Counted from the first letter of the stretch, positions 50,039 to 63,834 are shown. The stretch: DNA of 64,000 nucleotides from Sphingomonas sp. TZW2008 (GCF_002117915.1 NZ_BDJB01000015.1:96913-160912); one strand, 5' to 3'. Notes: generated from the letters alone by a model not told the origin. A program made the numbers and translations.

Positions 50039-51175
50039 ATGGCCCTGAACAGCCGAATCTGCGGGATGCTCGGCATCGACTATCCGATCGTCCTGGCCGG
50101 CATGGGCGGGGCAAGCGTCCCGCGACTGGCGGCGGCGGTGTCCAACGCGGGCGGGCTGGGCGTGCTCGGCGCGGCAGCGTGCTCACCCGAGCAGCTCCGC
50201 GCGTGGATCCGCGAAACGCGCGCGCTGACCGACAAGCCGTTCGGCGTCGACACGCTCCTGCCCGCCTCGGTGCGGCGCGGCTCGGCGCCGCAAACCGGGG
50301 CCGCGCCGGCGGACCCGCGCGCGGTGCTCGCCGACTATCAGGCGTTCACGCGCGACTTCATGGAGCGCGAGGGGCTGGAGATCGTCGCGCGTGATTCCGG
50401 CCGCGCCGTCACGGAGGGTGCGGCAAACGGCGGCGCGGCGCTGTTCTCCAAGGAGTTCTTCGAGGCCCAGATGGAGGTCGTCGTCGAGGAGAAGGTGCCC
50501 GTCTACGCGGCGGGGCTCGGCAATCCGGGGCCGTGGATGGATCGACTCCACGCCAACGGCACGGTCGTCATGGCGGTCGTCGGCAAGGTGAAGCACGCGC
50601 TGCAGGTGGTGGAGTCGGGCATCGACGTGATCGTGGCGCAGGGGCACGACGGCGGCGGGCATAATTCGCCGATCGGCACCATCTCGCTCATCCCGCAGGT
50701 CGTCGATGCCGTGGGGGACCGGGTGCCGGTGCTCGGCGCTGGCGGCATCTCCGACGGGCGCGGTGTGGCCGCGGCCTTCATGCTGGGCGCCGAGGGCGCC
50801 TGGGTCGGCACCGCGTTCCTTGCGACGGAGGAGGCAGGGATCGAGGACTTCCAGAAGGAAGCGATCGTCGACAGCGGCGATGCCGATACCGTGGTAAGCC
50901 GCTCGATCACGGGCAAGCCTGCCCGCATGATCCGCAGCAAGTGGGCCGACGCCTGGGTGGCGGCGGGCAAGGAGCCGCTGCCGATGCCATACCAGTCGAT
51001 GATCGCCGGTCCGGTGATGGCGTCGGGCATCCGTGCGAAGCGCAAGGACATCATCCCGGGCTTCGCCGGGCAGGGCATGGGGCTGATCCACGCCGTGCGC
51101 CCCGCCGCCGAGGTGATGCGCGACCTCGTCGCCGATGCCGAGCGCGCGCTCGGCCGCGCGGCGGGCCTCCGCTGA
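50039..51175 (+). CDS. Nitronate-monooxygenase-family flavoprotein
   Basis: The 378-residue TIM-barrel FMN protein has [31 protein letters not shown] at the N-terminus, [18 protein letters not shown] as the flavin-phosphate/active-site region (the GHxGG block), and [38 protein letters not shown]. Members oxidise alkyl nitronates, but many in acyl-CoA operons have unknown or enoyl-reductase-like roles. The catalytic His is present. It is the first enzyme gene of the operon. Confidence 0.88.
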   Translation: MALNSRICGMLGIDYPIVLAGMGGASVPRLAAAVSNAGGLGVLGAAACSPEQLRAWIRETRALTDKPFGVDTLLPASVRRGSAPQTGAAPADPRAVLADYQAFTRDFMEREGLEIVARDSGRAVTEGAANGGAALFSKEFFEAQMEVVVEEKVPVYAAGLGNPGPWMDRLHANGTVVMAVVGKVKHALQVVESGIDVIVAQGHDGGGHNSPIGTISLIPQVVDAVGDRVPVLGAGGISDGRGVAAAFMLGAEGAWVGTAFLATEEAGIEDFQKEAIVDSGDADTVVSRSITGKPARMIRSKWADAWVAAGKEPLPMPYQSMIAGPVMASGIRAKRKDIIPGFAGQGMGLIHAVRPAAEVMRDLVADAERALGRAAGLR

Positions 51176-51204
51176 GGGTCGCGGCTGGTACAGGAGGGAC
51201 AGAT

Positions 51205-52377
51205 ATGACCTTCTCGGACAAGGCGGCGATCACCGGCGTCGGGGAAACCGATTACGTCAAGGGCACCGAGCGCACCGCGGTGGACATGATGCTGGAGGCG
51301 TCGCGGCGCGCGATCGCGGACGCGGGGCTGCGCCCGTCCGACATCGACGGCATGGTGCCGCCGCCCATCTACACCACGTCGGAGGAACTGGCGGCGAACC
51401 TCGGCAACGACGTGCTGCGCTACGCCGCGACCGTCCACATGGGCGGCGCGAGTCCGACGACCGCGCTCCAGCATGCGGCGATCGCGATCGCGGCGGGGCT
51501 GTGCGACCACGTGCTCGTCACGCTCGGCTGGAACGGCTTCTCCGCGCTGCGGCCCAAGCCGGGCGCTCCGCCCACGCGGCCGATGAACATGAACACGCTG
51601 ACCAACACGATCCGCGGGTATTACATGCCCTATGGCGTGTTCCTGCCGGTGCAGATGTATGCCTGGCTGGCGACCCGGCATTCGCAGCTCCACGGCGTCG
51701 GTCCGGAAGCCATGGGGGCGGTGGCGATGGCGTGCCGACGGCATGCGCAACTCAATCCGAAGGCGTTCACCTACGGCCGGCCGCTCGACTGGGAAACCTA
51801 CCACGACGCCCGGATGGTGTCGGAGCCGTTCCGGCTCTACGACTGCTGCCTCGAGACCGACGGCGCGTGCGCGGTCGTCGTCTCGCGCACCGACCGCGCG
51901 CGCGACATGCCGCATGTGCCCGTCACAATCGCAGGCGCCGCCGAGGGGCATCCCTATCCCGCGGACGATATCCCCTCGCGCCCGGATCCGTTCAAGATCG
52001 GGCTGAGCTACGCCGCGCCCAAGGCCTTCGAAATGGCCGGTGTGCGCCGCGAGGAGATGGATTTCCTCCAGGTCTACGACTGCTTCACCTACGTCGTGCT
52101 GCTCCAGCTGGAGGCGATGGGCTATTGCGAGCCGGGCGGCGCGCTCGACTTCGTGCGTGACGGGCAGATCGAGCTCGGCGGGCGCTTTCCGCTCAACACC
52201 CATGGCGGGCTGCTGAGCGAGGCGCACGTGTGGGGGCTCAACCACGTCGTCGAGGCCGTGCGCCAGCTGCGGCACGACTGCGGCGAGCGCCAGGTGCCGG
52301 GAGCACAGACGGGGCTCGTCACCGGCTGGGGCGACCTGGGCGACGGCAGCATCGCCATCCTGCGGAGGTTCGCATGA
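51205..52377 (+). CDS. Non-condensing thiolase-fold protein (Ltp2-like)
   Basis: The ATG at 51205 follows GGAGG. The 390-residue thiolase-fold protein lacks the nucleophilic Cys: the site reads [37 protein letters not shown] and [18 protein letters not shown] match the steroid aldolase Ltp2 group, in which a Tyr drives retro-aldol cleavage. With its DUF35 partner it would cut a beta-hydroxyacyl-CoA, releasing a short acyl-CoA and a ketone or aldehyde. It overlaps the DUF35 gene by four bases. Confidence 0.85.
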   Translation: MTFSDKAAITGVGETDYVKGTERTAVDMMLEASRRAIADAGLRPSDIDGMVPPPIYTTSEELAANLGNDVLRYAATVHMGGASPTTALQHAAIAIAAGLCDHVLVTLGWNGFSALRPKPGAPPTRPMNMNTLTNTIRGYYMPYGVFLPVQMYAWLATRHSQLHGVGPEAMGAVAMACRRHAQLNPKAFTYGRPLDWETYHDARMVSEPFRLYDCCLETDGACAVVVSRTDRARDMPHVPVTIAGAAEGHPYPADDIPSRPDPFKIGLSYAAPKAFEMAGVRREEMDFLQVYDCFTYVVLLQLEAMGYCEPGGALDFVRDGQIELGGRFPLNTHGGLLSEAHVWGLNHVVEAVRQLRHDCGERQVPGAQTGLVTGWGDLGDGSIAILRRFA

Positions 52378-52832
52378 ACGACGACGACATTGCGCCCAAG
52401 CTGCGGGCACCCGCCGTCTCGCCGCCCAAGCCGTTGCCGCACCCGCAGGATCCGGTAGAGCAGGAGTTCTGGCAGCGCTGCCAGGGCGGCACGCTCCATT
52501 TCCAACGGTGCGGCGAGTGCCGGACGTGGCGCCACCTGCCCCGCTACATGTGCGCGCGCTGCGGCTCGCCGTCGTTCGCCTGGGAGCCGAGCAGCGGGCG
52601 CGGGCGGCTGTTTTCCTGGACGGTGACGCACCAGGCGCTTCACCCCGCCTTCGCGGCCGACGTGCCGTATGTAGCGGCGGTGGTCGAGCTGGACGAGGGC
52701 GTCCGCATGGCGACCCGGCTGACCGGCGCCGACCCTGCCACGCTCGCGCTCGACATGCCGGTGGCGCTGGCCTTCGAAACGATCGGCGACGGGTTTCGGC
52801 TGCCCGTCTTCACACCAGCTGCAGGAGCGTGA
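52374..52832 (+). CDS. Zn-ribbon / DUF35 OB-fold partner of the thiolase
   Basis: The 152-residue protein has a rubredoxin-like Zn ribbon, [20 protein letters not shown], with four cysteines. The DUF35 OB fold ([38 protein letters not shown]) follows. DUF35 proteins bind to thiolase-fold aldolases and complete their acyl-CoA site. It starts inside the thiolase stop (ATGA), so the two are made in equal amounts. Confidence 0.9.
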   Translation: MNDDDIAPKLRAPAVSPPKPLPHPQDPVEQEFWQRCQGGTLHFQRCGECRTWRHLPRYMCARCGSPSFAWEPSSGRGRLFSWTVTHQALHPAFAADVPYVAAVVELDEGVRMATRLTGADPATLALDMPVALAFETIGDGFRLPVFTPAAGA

Positions 52833-52836
52833 ACCG

Positions 52837-54057
52837 ATGGACCTGAGTTACGGCCCGGAATACGAGGCGTTCCGCGATGAGCTGCGCGCGTTCATCGCCG
52901 AGAACCGCCACCGTGCCCCGGCCGCGCCCGGCGCGGCGCAGCGCGCCGGGGCGGACGCGGTCGCGTGGCAGCAGCTGCTGCTCGAACACGGCTACACCGC
53001 GCGCACCATTCCGCGCGAATATGGCGGCTTCGGCGCCGAACCCGACATCCTCACCTCGCGCATCATCGCCGAGGAGTTCGCCGCGGCGGGCGTGCCGGGC
53101 GGGCTGTCGAACCAGGGCATCTCGATGCTCGTTCCGACGCTGCTCGAGCTCGGCACGGAGGAGCAGAAGCGCCGCTGGATCGCGCCGACGCTGCGCGGCG
53201 AGATCGTCTGGTGCCAGGGGTATTCGGAACCGGGCGCGGGCTCTGATCTGGCGGCGCTGCGCACCAGCGCGCGCGAGGAGAACGGCGAGTTCGTCATCAA
53301 CGGGCAGAAGATCTGGACCAGCACCGCGCATCAGGCGGACATGATCTTCTGCCTCGTGCGGACGGAAGCGGACGCGCCCAAGCATGCGGGGATCAGCTAC
53401 CTCATCTTCTCCATGAAAACACCCGGGATCGAGGTGCGCCCGCTGCGCACGATGACGGGCCACGCCGAGTTCAACGAAACCTTCTTCACCGACGTGCGCG
53501 TGCCCGTGGACCAGATCGTCGGCCAGCGCGGGCAGGGCTGGATGGTGGCCAACGCCACGCTCGGTTACGAGCGTGGCATGCTGGGCGACCCGGCGGCGCT
53601 GGAGAATCGCCTCGCCGCGCTCGTGCAGCTGATGCACGATGAACGGATCGACGGCGTGCGCGCGATCGACAACGCGGCATTGTGCGACCGGCTGGTGGCG
53701 CTGCAGGCCGAAGTCGCGGCGATGAAGTTCAACGGCCTGCGGCTGCTGTCCAATTCGCTGAAGGGCGAACCCGGCGGCCTCGCCAAGCTGATCGTCAAGC
53801 TCCAGTCGTGCGAACTGGCGCACCAGATCTCGGCGCTGGCGATCGACGCCATGGGGGAGCTCGGCCTGCTGTACGGCGGCAGCCGGCGCGAGCGGGCGGG
53901 CGGAAGCTGGCAGTGGAACTACATGTTCCAGCTCGGCCTCATCATCGGCGGCGGCACCGCGCAGATCCAGAAGAACATCATCGCCGAGCGGGGGCTCGGC
54001 ATGCCGCGCGAGCCGAAGCTGGAGCACGCGCGCGCACCCAAGGCGGGGGCGGCATAG
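52837..54057 (+). CDS. Acyl-CoA dehydrogenase, catalytic-type subunit
   Basis: The 406-residue flavoenzyme has WCQGYSEPGAGSDLAALRT (FAD and substrate loop), INGQKIWTSTAHQADMIFCLVRT and, at the end, IIGGGTAQIQKNIIAERGLGMPRE, the FAD-pyrophosphate region. It is long-form, as in the FadE subunits used in steroid side-chain oxidation. It abuts the next acyl-CoA dehydrogenase gene with no gap, so the two probably form a heteromer. Confidence 0.92.
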   Translation: MDLSYGPEYEAFRDELRAFIAENRHRAPAAPGAAQRAGADAVAWQQLLLEHGYTARTIPREYGGFGAEPDILTSRIIAEEFAAAGVPGGLSNQGISMLVPTLLELGTEEQKRRWIAPTLRGEIVWCQGYSEPGAGSDLAALRTSAREENGEFVINGQKIWTSTAHQADMIFCLVRTEADAPKHAGISYLIFSMKTPGIEVRPLRTMTGHAEFNETFFTDVRVPVDQIVGQRGQGWMVANATLGYERGMLGDPAALENRLAALVQLMHDERIDGVRAIDNAALCDRLVALQAEVAAMKFNGLRLLSNSLKGEPGGLAKLIVKLQSCELAHQISALAIDAMGELGLLYGGSRRERAGGSWQWNYMFQLGLIIGGGTAQIQKNIIAERGLGMPREPKLEHARAPKAGAA

Positions 54058-55152
54058 ATGGATTTCGGTCTTTCCCCCGAGCAGCGGATGCTGCGCGACG
54101 CGGTCGATCGGCTGCTGCGCGAACATTGCCCGCTCGATCACGTCCGCGAGGTCGCGGAGGGCGGCCATGCCGTCAGTGCGGCGGTGGTGGCGGCGCTGTC
54201 CGAGCTTGGCCTTTCCGGCATCATGGTGCCCGAGGAGCACGGCGGCCTCGGCCTGGGCCTGCTCGATGCCTTAGTAGTGGCGGAGGCGCTCGGCGCAGCG
54301 GTGGCGCCGGTGCCGTTCGTGGCGCGCTGCGTCCTCGCCCCGCTTGCGCTGCGGCTTGCCGGCACGCCGGCGCAGCAGGCGCGCTGGCTGCCGCGCATTG
54401 CCGACGGCAGCGCGCGCTTCGGCGTCGGGCTGACCGAGGTCGTCAACCGTCGCGACGGCGGCGGCGTCACGGCCGCGGACGGCACGCTCAGCGGCTCCGC
54501 GCTGTTCGTGCTCGACAGCGCCGACGCCGATGCCTTTGTCATCGCCGACCAGGGCGGCCAATTGCATCTGGTCGCCGGCGAGGCGGACGGGCTCGAACGC
54601 CTTCCGCTGTCCACGATCGACCTCACGCGGTCGGTGGGAGAGTTGCGGCTCGACGGCGTCGCGGCCGAGCCGCTCGGCGAGGACGACGGCGGGACCGCCA
54701 ACCGGCTTGTCGCCGCGGGCCGCGTGCTGCTCGCGGCGGACAGCGTGGGCGCGGGCGACGTGATGATCGCGCGGGCGGTCGATTATGCCGGGGAGCGCGA
54801 GCAGTTCGGGCGCGTCATCGGCAGCTTCCAGGCGGTCAAGCACATGTGCGCCGAGATGGCGGCGCGGCTGGAGCCGTGCCGATCGCTCGTCTGGTACGCG
54901 GCGCATGCGTTCGACGCGGTCCCGGATGAGGCTTTGCTGATGGCATGTCATGCCAAGTCTCACACCGGGGAGGTGGGCCGATTCGTCGCGCGTACCGCCA
55001 CGGAGGTCCACGGCGGGATGGGGTTCACCGACCTGCTCGGCCTCCATTACTGGTTCAAGCGCATCGGCTTCGACCGGCAGTTGCTCGGCGGGCCGGAGAT
55101 CGTGCGCGCGGAGGCGGCCGCGCTGCAGGGCTGGGGCAAACGCGCCGCCTGA
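54058..55152 (+). CDS. Acyl-CoA dehydrogenase, partner subunit
   Basis: The 364-residue protein has the acyl-CoA dehydrogenase fold: FGLSPEQRMLRDAVDRLLRE, GLSGIMVPEEHGGLGLG, and REQFGRVIGSFQAVKHMCAEM. The usual EP..GSD loop is replaced by LTEVVNRRDGGGV, so the FAD/substrate site looks degenerate. This is the pattern of the second subunit in alpha-beta FadE heteromers (as in ChsE-type enzymes). The ATG follows directly on the stop of the first subunit. Confidence 0.9.
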   Translation: MDFGLSPEQRMLRDAVDRLLREHCPLDHVREVAEGGHAVSAAVVAALSELGLSGIMVPEEHGGLGLGLLDALVVAEALGAAVAPVPFVARCVLAPLALRLAGTPAQQARWLPRIADGSARFGVGLTEVVNRRDGGGVTAADGTLSGSALFVLDSADADAFVIADQGGQLHLVAGEADGLERLPLSTIDLTRSVGELRLDGVAAEPLGEDDGGTANRLVAAGRVLLAADSVGAGDVMIARAVDYAGEREQFGRVIGSFQAVKHMCAEMAARLEPCRSLVWYAAHAFDAVPDEALLMACHAKSHTGEVGRFVARTATEVHGGMGFTDLLGLHYWFKRIGFDRQLLGGPEIVRAEAAALQGWGKRAA

Positions 55153-55169
55153 GACGAGGAGCAGCAGGC

Positions 55170-59352
<4,183 letters not shown>

Positions 59353-59357
59353 ACCAA

Positions 59358-59789
59358 TCAGGAATGTCGGGTGTGATCCTCGTCTCCGGAGGATTGTCCG
59401 ACGGCGAATTCCAGCTGCGCAAGGCACAGTTTTCCGGTTCCGTTTCGCTCGACGCCTTCGGCATGCACCACTGCGACACGACGCCCTACGCGCACCAGCG
59501 TCGGCGTCGTGCTGACTGCGCCCAGTCTGACCGGGGCGAGAAATTGAAGGTTCATGCTGATCAGCCGGCAGGACTGCCCTGGCGAGAGTGTGCGGGAGAG
59601 AGCAAGCTGTGCGGCCAGCTCAAGAAAGGACGCGATCGCGCCTCCATGCAAGGCGGGCAGAATGGGATTCCCGACAAGCTCCTCCGTGGGGATCAGCGTG
59701 AACGTTTCACCGCTTTGCGTCATCATGGTACCGAGTAGCTTCGCAAAGCCGTTCCGCCCGGTACTGGCCCCGATCGCGCCTTCGTTCAT
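59358..59789 (-). CDS. Hotdog-fold thioesterase (PaaI type)
   Basis: The ATG at 59789 overlaps the stop of the upstream hotdog gene by ATGA. The 143-residue protein has ALHGGAIASFLELAAQLAL (HGG with a Glu), and SMNLQFLAPVRLGAVSTTPTLVRVGRRVAVV as the strand region. It probably hydrolyses acyl-CoA. With the upstream gene it forms a tandem hotdog pair that could act as a heterodimer. Confidence 0.82.
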   Translation of the reverse strand: MNEGAIGASTGRNGFAKLLGTMMTQSGETFTLIPTEELVGNPILPALHGGAIASFLELAAQLALSRTLSPGQSCRLISMNLQFLAPVRLGAVSTTPTLVRVGRRVAVVHAEGVERNGTGKLCLAQLEFAVGQSSGDEDHTRHS

Positions 59790-60199
59790 GGGGCGACAGC
59801 CCGATTGATCGAAAAGACGCCTTGGGCAGTCGCGATCAGGTGAGACGGATCTGTATCCCAGACTTCGGCGCGTACGAACGCACGGTGCTCGGTCGCGTCG
59901 TAGCAGTGAGCCCACGCCGTCGCGGGGCATCTCGCCTCGGCGGATCGCACATGGTCCACCTTCAGGTTAAGGGTGGAGATCGCCAGCCGTCTGCCCAATC
60001 GAGACATCACGGCAACGCCGCAGGCCTGATCGATGAGGCTCGTCAACACACCGGTCGCGAGCGCCTCCTCCTCGTCCGCCAGCTCCGCGTGCCAATCGAC
60101 CCGGAGCGAACTGAGCCCGTCGCCGATCGAAACGAGCTCAAGGCCCAGCCGATTGCCCCACGGTATGTCGCCCGGTCGCAAGCTCAAGTCTCCAACCAT
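59786..60199 (-). CDS. Hotdog-fold protein, degenerate HGG motif
   Basis: The ATG at 60199 has GGAGGGG upstream. ATGVLTSLIDQACGVAV replaces the usual HGG...D region, and LNLKVDHVRSAEARCPATAWAHCYD gives the later strands. The missing HGG suggests weak or altered activity, so it may be the structural half of a heteromer with the downstream hotdog protein. An operator-like site lies 60 bases upstream. Confidence 0.78.
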   Translation of the reverse strand: MVGDLSLRPGDIPWGNRLGLELVSIGDGLSSLRVDWHAELADEEEALATGVLTSLIDQACGVAVMSRLGRRLAISTLNLKVDHVRSAEARCPATAWAHCYDATEHRAFVRAEVWDTDPSHLIATAQGVFSINRAVAP

Positions 60200-60260
60200 A
60201 AAACCCCTCCCTGCCCAGACGATTCCTGTTCCCCGCCGCGTCCACAAGCCAAGCACAGGA

Positions 60261-60276
60261 AAACGGTACGGTTTAC
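60261..60276. promoter_or_regulatory. Operator-like site between the hotdog and MCE operons
   Basis: AAACGGTACGGTTTAC has broken dyad symmetry and lies in the short gap between the divergent hotdog and MCE genes. On the minus strand it reads GTAAACCGTACCGTTT, sharing 13 of 14 bases with the site ahead of emrA. The nearby TetR gene is a candidate binder. Confidence 0.5.
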
Positions 60277-60312
60277 TTACAAACTTCTTCGCCTTAACGT
60301 CTGCATCCTGCG

Positions 60313-61257
60313 ATGGAAACGCGATCCAACAAATTCCTTGTGCTCGCGGTCACCGGCCTTCTGCTGAGCACGCTTCTCGTCTTCACCCTTTGGCTTTTCG
60401 ATGCGCGAAGTGGAGACGGAAACCCGTATCTCATCCGTTTCACCGGGAGCGTCGCCGGCCTGGAAAAGGGATCACCAGTGACGTTCTCGGGCGTCCCGGC
60501 GGGCCATGTCACGTCCATACGGTTTGACGGAGCTGATCCCTCAGCGGTTCTCGTCACCATCAGCCTCGAACCGGGAACCCCCATCGTCACAGGTGTCAAG
60601 GCAACGATCGCGCGATCCGCACTGGCAGGGACGGCCAACATCAGTCTCGACGGCGCAAAGTCCGGTGCATCCCCGATCGTCGCGACGAGGGTCGGTGAGC
60701 TTCCCATCATCCCCGCCAAGGAGGGTGGGCTTCTTGGCGGGGGAGGGGATCCAGTCGCGCTCGTGGACAAGATCAGCCGGACAGTCGACTCCGTGTCGCG
60801 CAACCTCGATGCCGCCCAACAGCAGCGGGCCAGCGATCGGCTGGCGGCGCTCGCGGAGAGTTCCGCAGGCTGGGCAGACAAGGCTGGAGCGGCATCTGAC
60901 GCGCTTACCGGCGCCCGCGGGCGTGTCGTGGCCCTGGGGGACGCCTTGCAGCGATCCGGCGAAAGCGCCGAACGGTTGGGGAGCGCTGTGGTAGAAAGCC
61001 GCGCAACCGTCCTCGCCAGGGCGAACCGTGCGTTGCTGAATGCCCGTGGCGGAGCCGTGCGTCTCACGGCTCGCGTCGAGGCTGTTCGACCCACGATCCG
61101 CAGCGCGACCGTGAAAGAGGCCCAACTGCGTGAAACCGTTCGTTCAGCAAGGAAGAAGGCAGGCGCTGTCAGAGATACGGCCGTTCGCCTCGATCAGGAA
61201 GGGCTGGGTGTGGGTGCACCGTCCCTCCCGACCTACAAGCCGGGGTCGCGGCAGTGA
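60313..61257 (+). CDS. MCE/MlaD-family protein
   Basis: One N-terminal membrane helix (about residues 8-28) precedes the MCE domain: PYLIRFTGSVAGLEKGSPVTFSGVPAGHV, IVTGVKATIARSALAGTANISLDG. A long helical coiled-coil tail of about 150 residues follows. MCE proteins form periplasmic rings that carry lipids or sterols between membranes. No ATPase or permease partner is next to it. It could serve uptake of the hydrophobic substrate of the neighbouring catabolic operon. Confidence 0.88.
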   Translation: METRSNKFLVLAVTGLLLSTLLVFTLWLFDARSGDGNPYLIRFTGSVAGLEKGSPVTFSGVPAGHVTSIRFDGADPSAVLVTISLEPGTPIVTGVKATIARSALAGTANISLDGAKSGASPIVATRVGELPIIPAKEGGLLGGGGDPVALVDKISRTVDSVSRNLDAAQQQRASDRLAALAESSAGWADKAGAASDALTGARGRVVALGDALQRSGESAERLGSAVVESRATVLARANRALLNARGGAVRLTARVEAVRPTIRSATVKEAQLRETVRSARKKAGAVRDTAVRLDQEGLGVGAPSLPTYKPGSRQ

Positions 61258-61381
61258 TCGACCGCGACACGATAGGACAACTCTGGTCGGAGAGCGGGCT
61301 GGCAGGCGAGGAACCGACCGTCCCGGCGTGATCCTCGTCAACGGGTCCGGATCGCGCTACCCTCGCTCCAGGAGAACGAGA

Positions 61382-62059
61382 TTGAGCGATGACGAGAAGA
61401 AGAGCCGGCGCCCAGGGAAGATGGGCAGACCGACGACCGAGGACGCGCTCCGACTGACTTCGCATATCCTCAAGAGCGCCCGCGAGCTGTTTTTCCAGCA
61501 CGGTTTCGACGGCGCCAGTGCCGACATGATCGCCGAACAGGCGCGCATCTCCAAGCGAACCCTGTACGCGCGGTTCGGCAGCAAGGCTCGCGTGTTCGAG
61601 GCTGTCATCCTGGACGAGATCGATACGCAGCTGCGCGCGCTCGAACCCTCCGGCAGCGACGAACCCGACATTGCATCGCGCCTTCGCGTCATCGCCGATC
61701 GCCTGCTCGAGTGGCTCCTGACGCCTCGGATCGCCTCGATGGAACGCGTCGTCATTGCCCAAGCGGTGCGTTTTCCTGCGCTCGCGGCGAACATCCACGA
61801 CTTCGGCTATCAGCGGGCTGTCCAATGGGTGGCCTCCATCCTCGCCCATGCCGATGCCAAGGGCGAGCTGTCGCTGGCGGACCCGGTGTTCGCTGCCGAG
61901 CAGTTCGTCACGCTCGTCGTCGTCGCGCCCATGCGCCGCGCGGCGCTCGGGCTGTCTCCTCCCGCGTACGACGATGCAGCTCGCGAACGTATCTTGCGCG
62001 TGATTGATCTGTTTCTCGACGGCTGCCGTCCGCGGCACGTCGACAAAGGGACCATGTGA
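61382..62059 (+). CDS. TetR-family transcription regulator
   Basis: The likely start is TTG at 61382, with AGGAG seven bases upstream; an ATG at 61421 is the alternative. The DNA-binding helices are ILKSARELFFQHGFDGASADMIAEQARISKRTLYARFGSKARVFEAVI. The C-terminal region is a typical TetR ligand/dimer domain. It lies between the MCE and UbiB genes and overlaps the latter start. A possible target is the GTAAACCG-type sites. Confidence 0.88.
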   Translation: MSDDEKKSRRPGKMGRPTTEDALRLTSHILKSARELFFQHGFDGASADMIAEQARISKRTLYARFGSKARVFEAVILDEIDTQLRALEPSGSDEPDIASRLRVIADRLLEWLLTPRIASMERVVIAQAVRFPALAANIHDFGYQRAVQWVASILAHADAKGELSLADPVFAAEQFVTLVVVAPMRRAALGLSPPAYDDAARERILRVIDLFLDGCRPRHVDKGTM

Positions 62060-63654
62060 TGCTCGTCAACGACGACGAGCCTCAACTCGGTGAGCGCGCG
62101 CGCCTTGCCGAACTCATCCAGATCATGGGCCGCCACGGGCTGAACGGCTTGGCCGCTCGCCTGGGTCTGCTGCCAGGTCGCTCGGAGCAGCCGGCAGACG
62201 TCTGTACGCCCGAGCGGGTCGTCGCGCTGCTGCGGGACCTTGGACCTGTCGCGGTGAAGCTGGGGCAGGTGCTCGCGACCCGTGAAGACCTGCTAGGGCC
62301 GGAATGGGTGCGTGCGCTGGCAACGCTGCAGGATCGCGTGACACCGCTGCCGTTCGAGGCGCTGGAGCCGACGATCCTGGCCGCGCTCGGCTCCCCGATC
62401 GAGGACGTGTTTGCGAGCTTCGGCCGCGACCCGATCGCCGCGGCGTCGATCGCGCAGGTTCATGCCGCCACCCTTCGCGACGGAACCGAAGTCGTAGTCA
62501 AGATACGCCGGCCGGGGATCGCGGAACGAGTCGATGCCGACCTTCGGCTGCTCCGCCGCATCGCGCGGCTTGCCGCGAGGCACTCGCCGGAGATACGGCG
62601 CCTCAAACCTGACGACCTGCTCCGGTTTTTCGCGGAGAGTCTGTCGCAGGAAATGGACCTCAGTGCCGAAGCGGCAGCCTGCGAGAGCATCGGGGCCTTC
62701 CTGCAGCCGCTCGGCGTCCGCACGCCCGCCTTCTACTGGGATCAGGTCGGGCGCCGGATCAACGTGCAGGAGCGGCTCAACGGCGTGCCAGTCCGCGAGA
62801 TTATCGACGGGGCGCAGGAGGGGGGCGTGGAGGTCGCCGGCCGCTACGCGGATGCCGTGCTGCGGATGATCATCTTCAACGGCCGGTTCCACGCGGACCC
62901 CCATCCCGGCAACGTCTTTGTCCTTGCCGATCGCTCGCTCGCGTTCATCGACTTCGGCGCGGTCGGCGTGCTCAGCCCCGCCCGGAGGAACGAGGTCGTC
63001 ACGCTCATCCTTGCGATCGCAAGCGAGGATACGCGGTCGGTCACGGACGTGCTGCTGCAATGGTCCGGCGAAACCGATGTCGATCGTCAGGCGCTGGCCC
63101 GCGACCTCGACGCGCTCACTGGGCGATTCCGCGGGGCGGTACTCCAGCAGATCGAGCTAGCCGACATCTTCGGCCGTGTATTCGCGCTGCTGCGAACCTA
63201 CCGGCTGGCGCTGCCGCCCGATCTCGCCCTGCTGCTGCGCACCCTGTTGATCGCCGAAGGGTTCGTGCGACGGCTCGATCCCGGCTTCGACATCGCCGCG
63301 CGCGCCGCGCCGATCGCGCGCGAACTTCTGCGCGAGCGGATCGGCCCGGCCGGACTCAAGCGGGGCGGACGGCGGCTGGCGACAAGCCTTGGCCGGCTGG
63401 CCGCGGTATCCCCCGATTTGGTGACCTTCGCGGAGCGTGTCGCACGGTCGGGCGCGCTGCCGATCGAGTTGCACAAACGCGCAGTCTCACCCCCGGCCTC
63501 GCTCCGGCGCGCCGATCCCAACGTCCTGTCTGCCGGAATGCTGGTCGCCGGCGCGATCCTTCAGCGTGACCATGATGTTGTCGGCACGATATTGATGGCG
63601 TCAGCGGTATTGCCCGCAAGCTGGGCCTGGTTCGCGAGCAGGCGGAGGCGCTGA
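62059..63654 (+). CDS. ABC1/UbiB/AarF-family atypical kinase
   Basis: The 531-residue protein has the family signature GPVAVKLGQVLATREDLL (KxGQ), AAASIAQVHAATL, VVVKIRRPG, FHADPHPGN and FIDFGAVG. UbiB-type proteins are membrane-associated ATPases needed for quinone or other lipid metabolism. A C-terminal hydrophobic hairpin lies near residues 492-527. It starts with ATG overlapping the TetR stop (TGATG), so the two are coupled. Confidence 0.9.
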   Translation: MLVNDDEPQLGERARLAELIQIMGRHGLNGLAARLGLLPGRSEQPADVCTPERVVALLRDLGPVAVKLGQVLATREDLLGPEWVRALATLQDRVTPLPFEALEPTILAALGSPIEDVFASFGRDPIAAASIAQVHAATLRDGTEVVVKIRRPGIAERVDADLRLLRRIARLAARHSPEIRRLKPDDLLRFFAESLSQEMDLSAEAAACESIGAFLQPLGVRTPAFYWDQVGRRINVQERLNGVPVREIIDGAQEGGVEVAGRYADAVLRMIIFNGRFHADPHPGNVFVLADRSLAFIDFGAVGVLSPARRNEVVTLILAIASEDTRSVTDVLLQWSGETDVDRQALARDLDALTGRFRGAVLQQIELADIFGRVFALLRTYRLALPPDLALLLRTLLIAEGFVRRLDPGFDIAARAAPIARELLRERIGPAGLKRGGRRLATSLGRLAAVSPDLVTFAERVARSGALPIELHKRAVSPPASLRRADPNVLSAGMLVAGAILQRDHDVVGTILMASAVLPASWAWFASRRRR

Positions 63655-63779
63655 CCTGCCATCGCCCGATGTGACGGATTCACGGTTTCTGCCTTCCGTC
63701 TAGCGCGCGCTGAGACCGCCCCTCGAGCTTCATCTGTGAACGACGGAACAATCCAGGGGGAGGGGGTGTTCTCTATAAG

Positions 63780-63795
63780 TAAACCGGCTGGTGTA
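63780..63795. promoter_or_regulatory. Operator-like site near the right edge
   Basis: TAAACCGGCTGGTGTA has dyad symmetry with one mismatch (TAAACC/GGTGTA). It is followed by a second TATAAACCG at 63794-63802. Together with the TATAAG at 63774-63779 it may control a gene that starts at 63835 or beyond the window. Confidence 0.4.
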
Positions 63796-63834
63796 TAAAC
63801 CGCACCCTGGTTAGATCGAACGAGGGCCTTGCGT

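Noticed and set aside
50503..52410. A 635-codon open frame antisense to the nitronate-monooxygenase and thiolase genes
   Set aside because: The sense strand encodes two clear enzymes. The antisense frame is Arg/His/Ala-rich and motif-free, as expected from high-GC third positions.
52810..54240. A 476-codon antisense frame over the acyl-CoA dehydrogenase genes
   Set aside because: It is a shadow of strongly conserved sense genes, with no ribosome binding site and no recognisable motif.
63755..63768. A further purine-rich run (GGGGGAGGGGG) at the right edge as another leader copy
   Set aside because: It lies outside the island, lacks the GAGAG core, and no clear gene follows at the usual distance.
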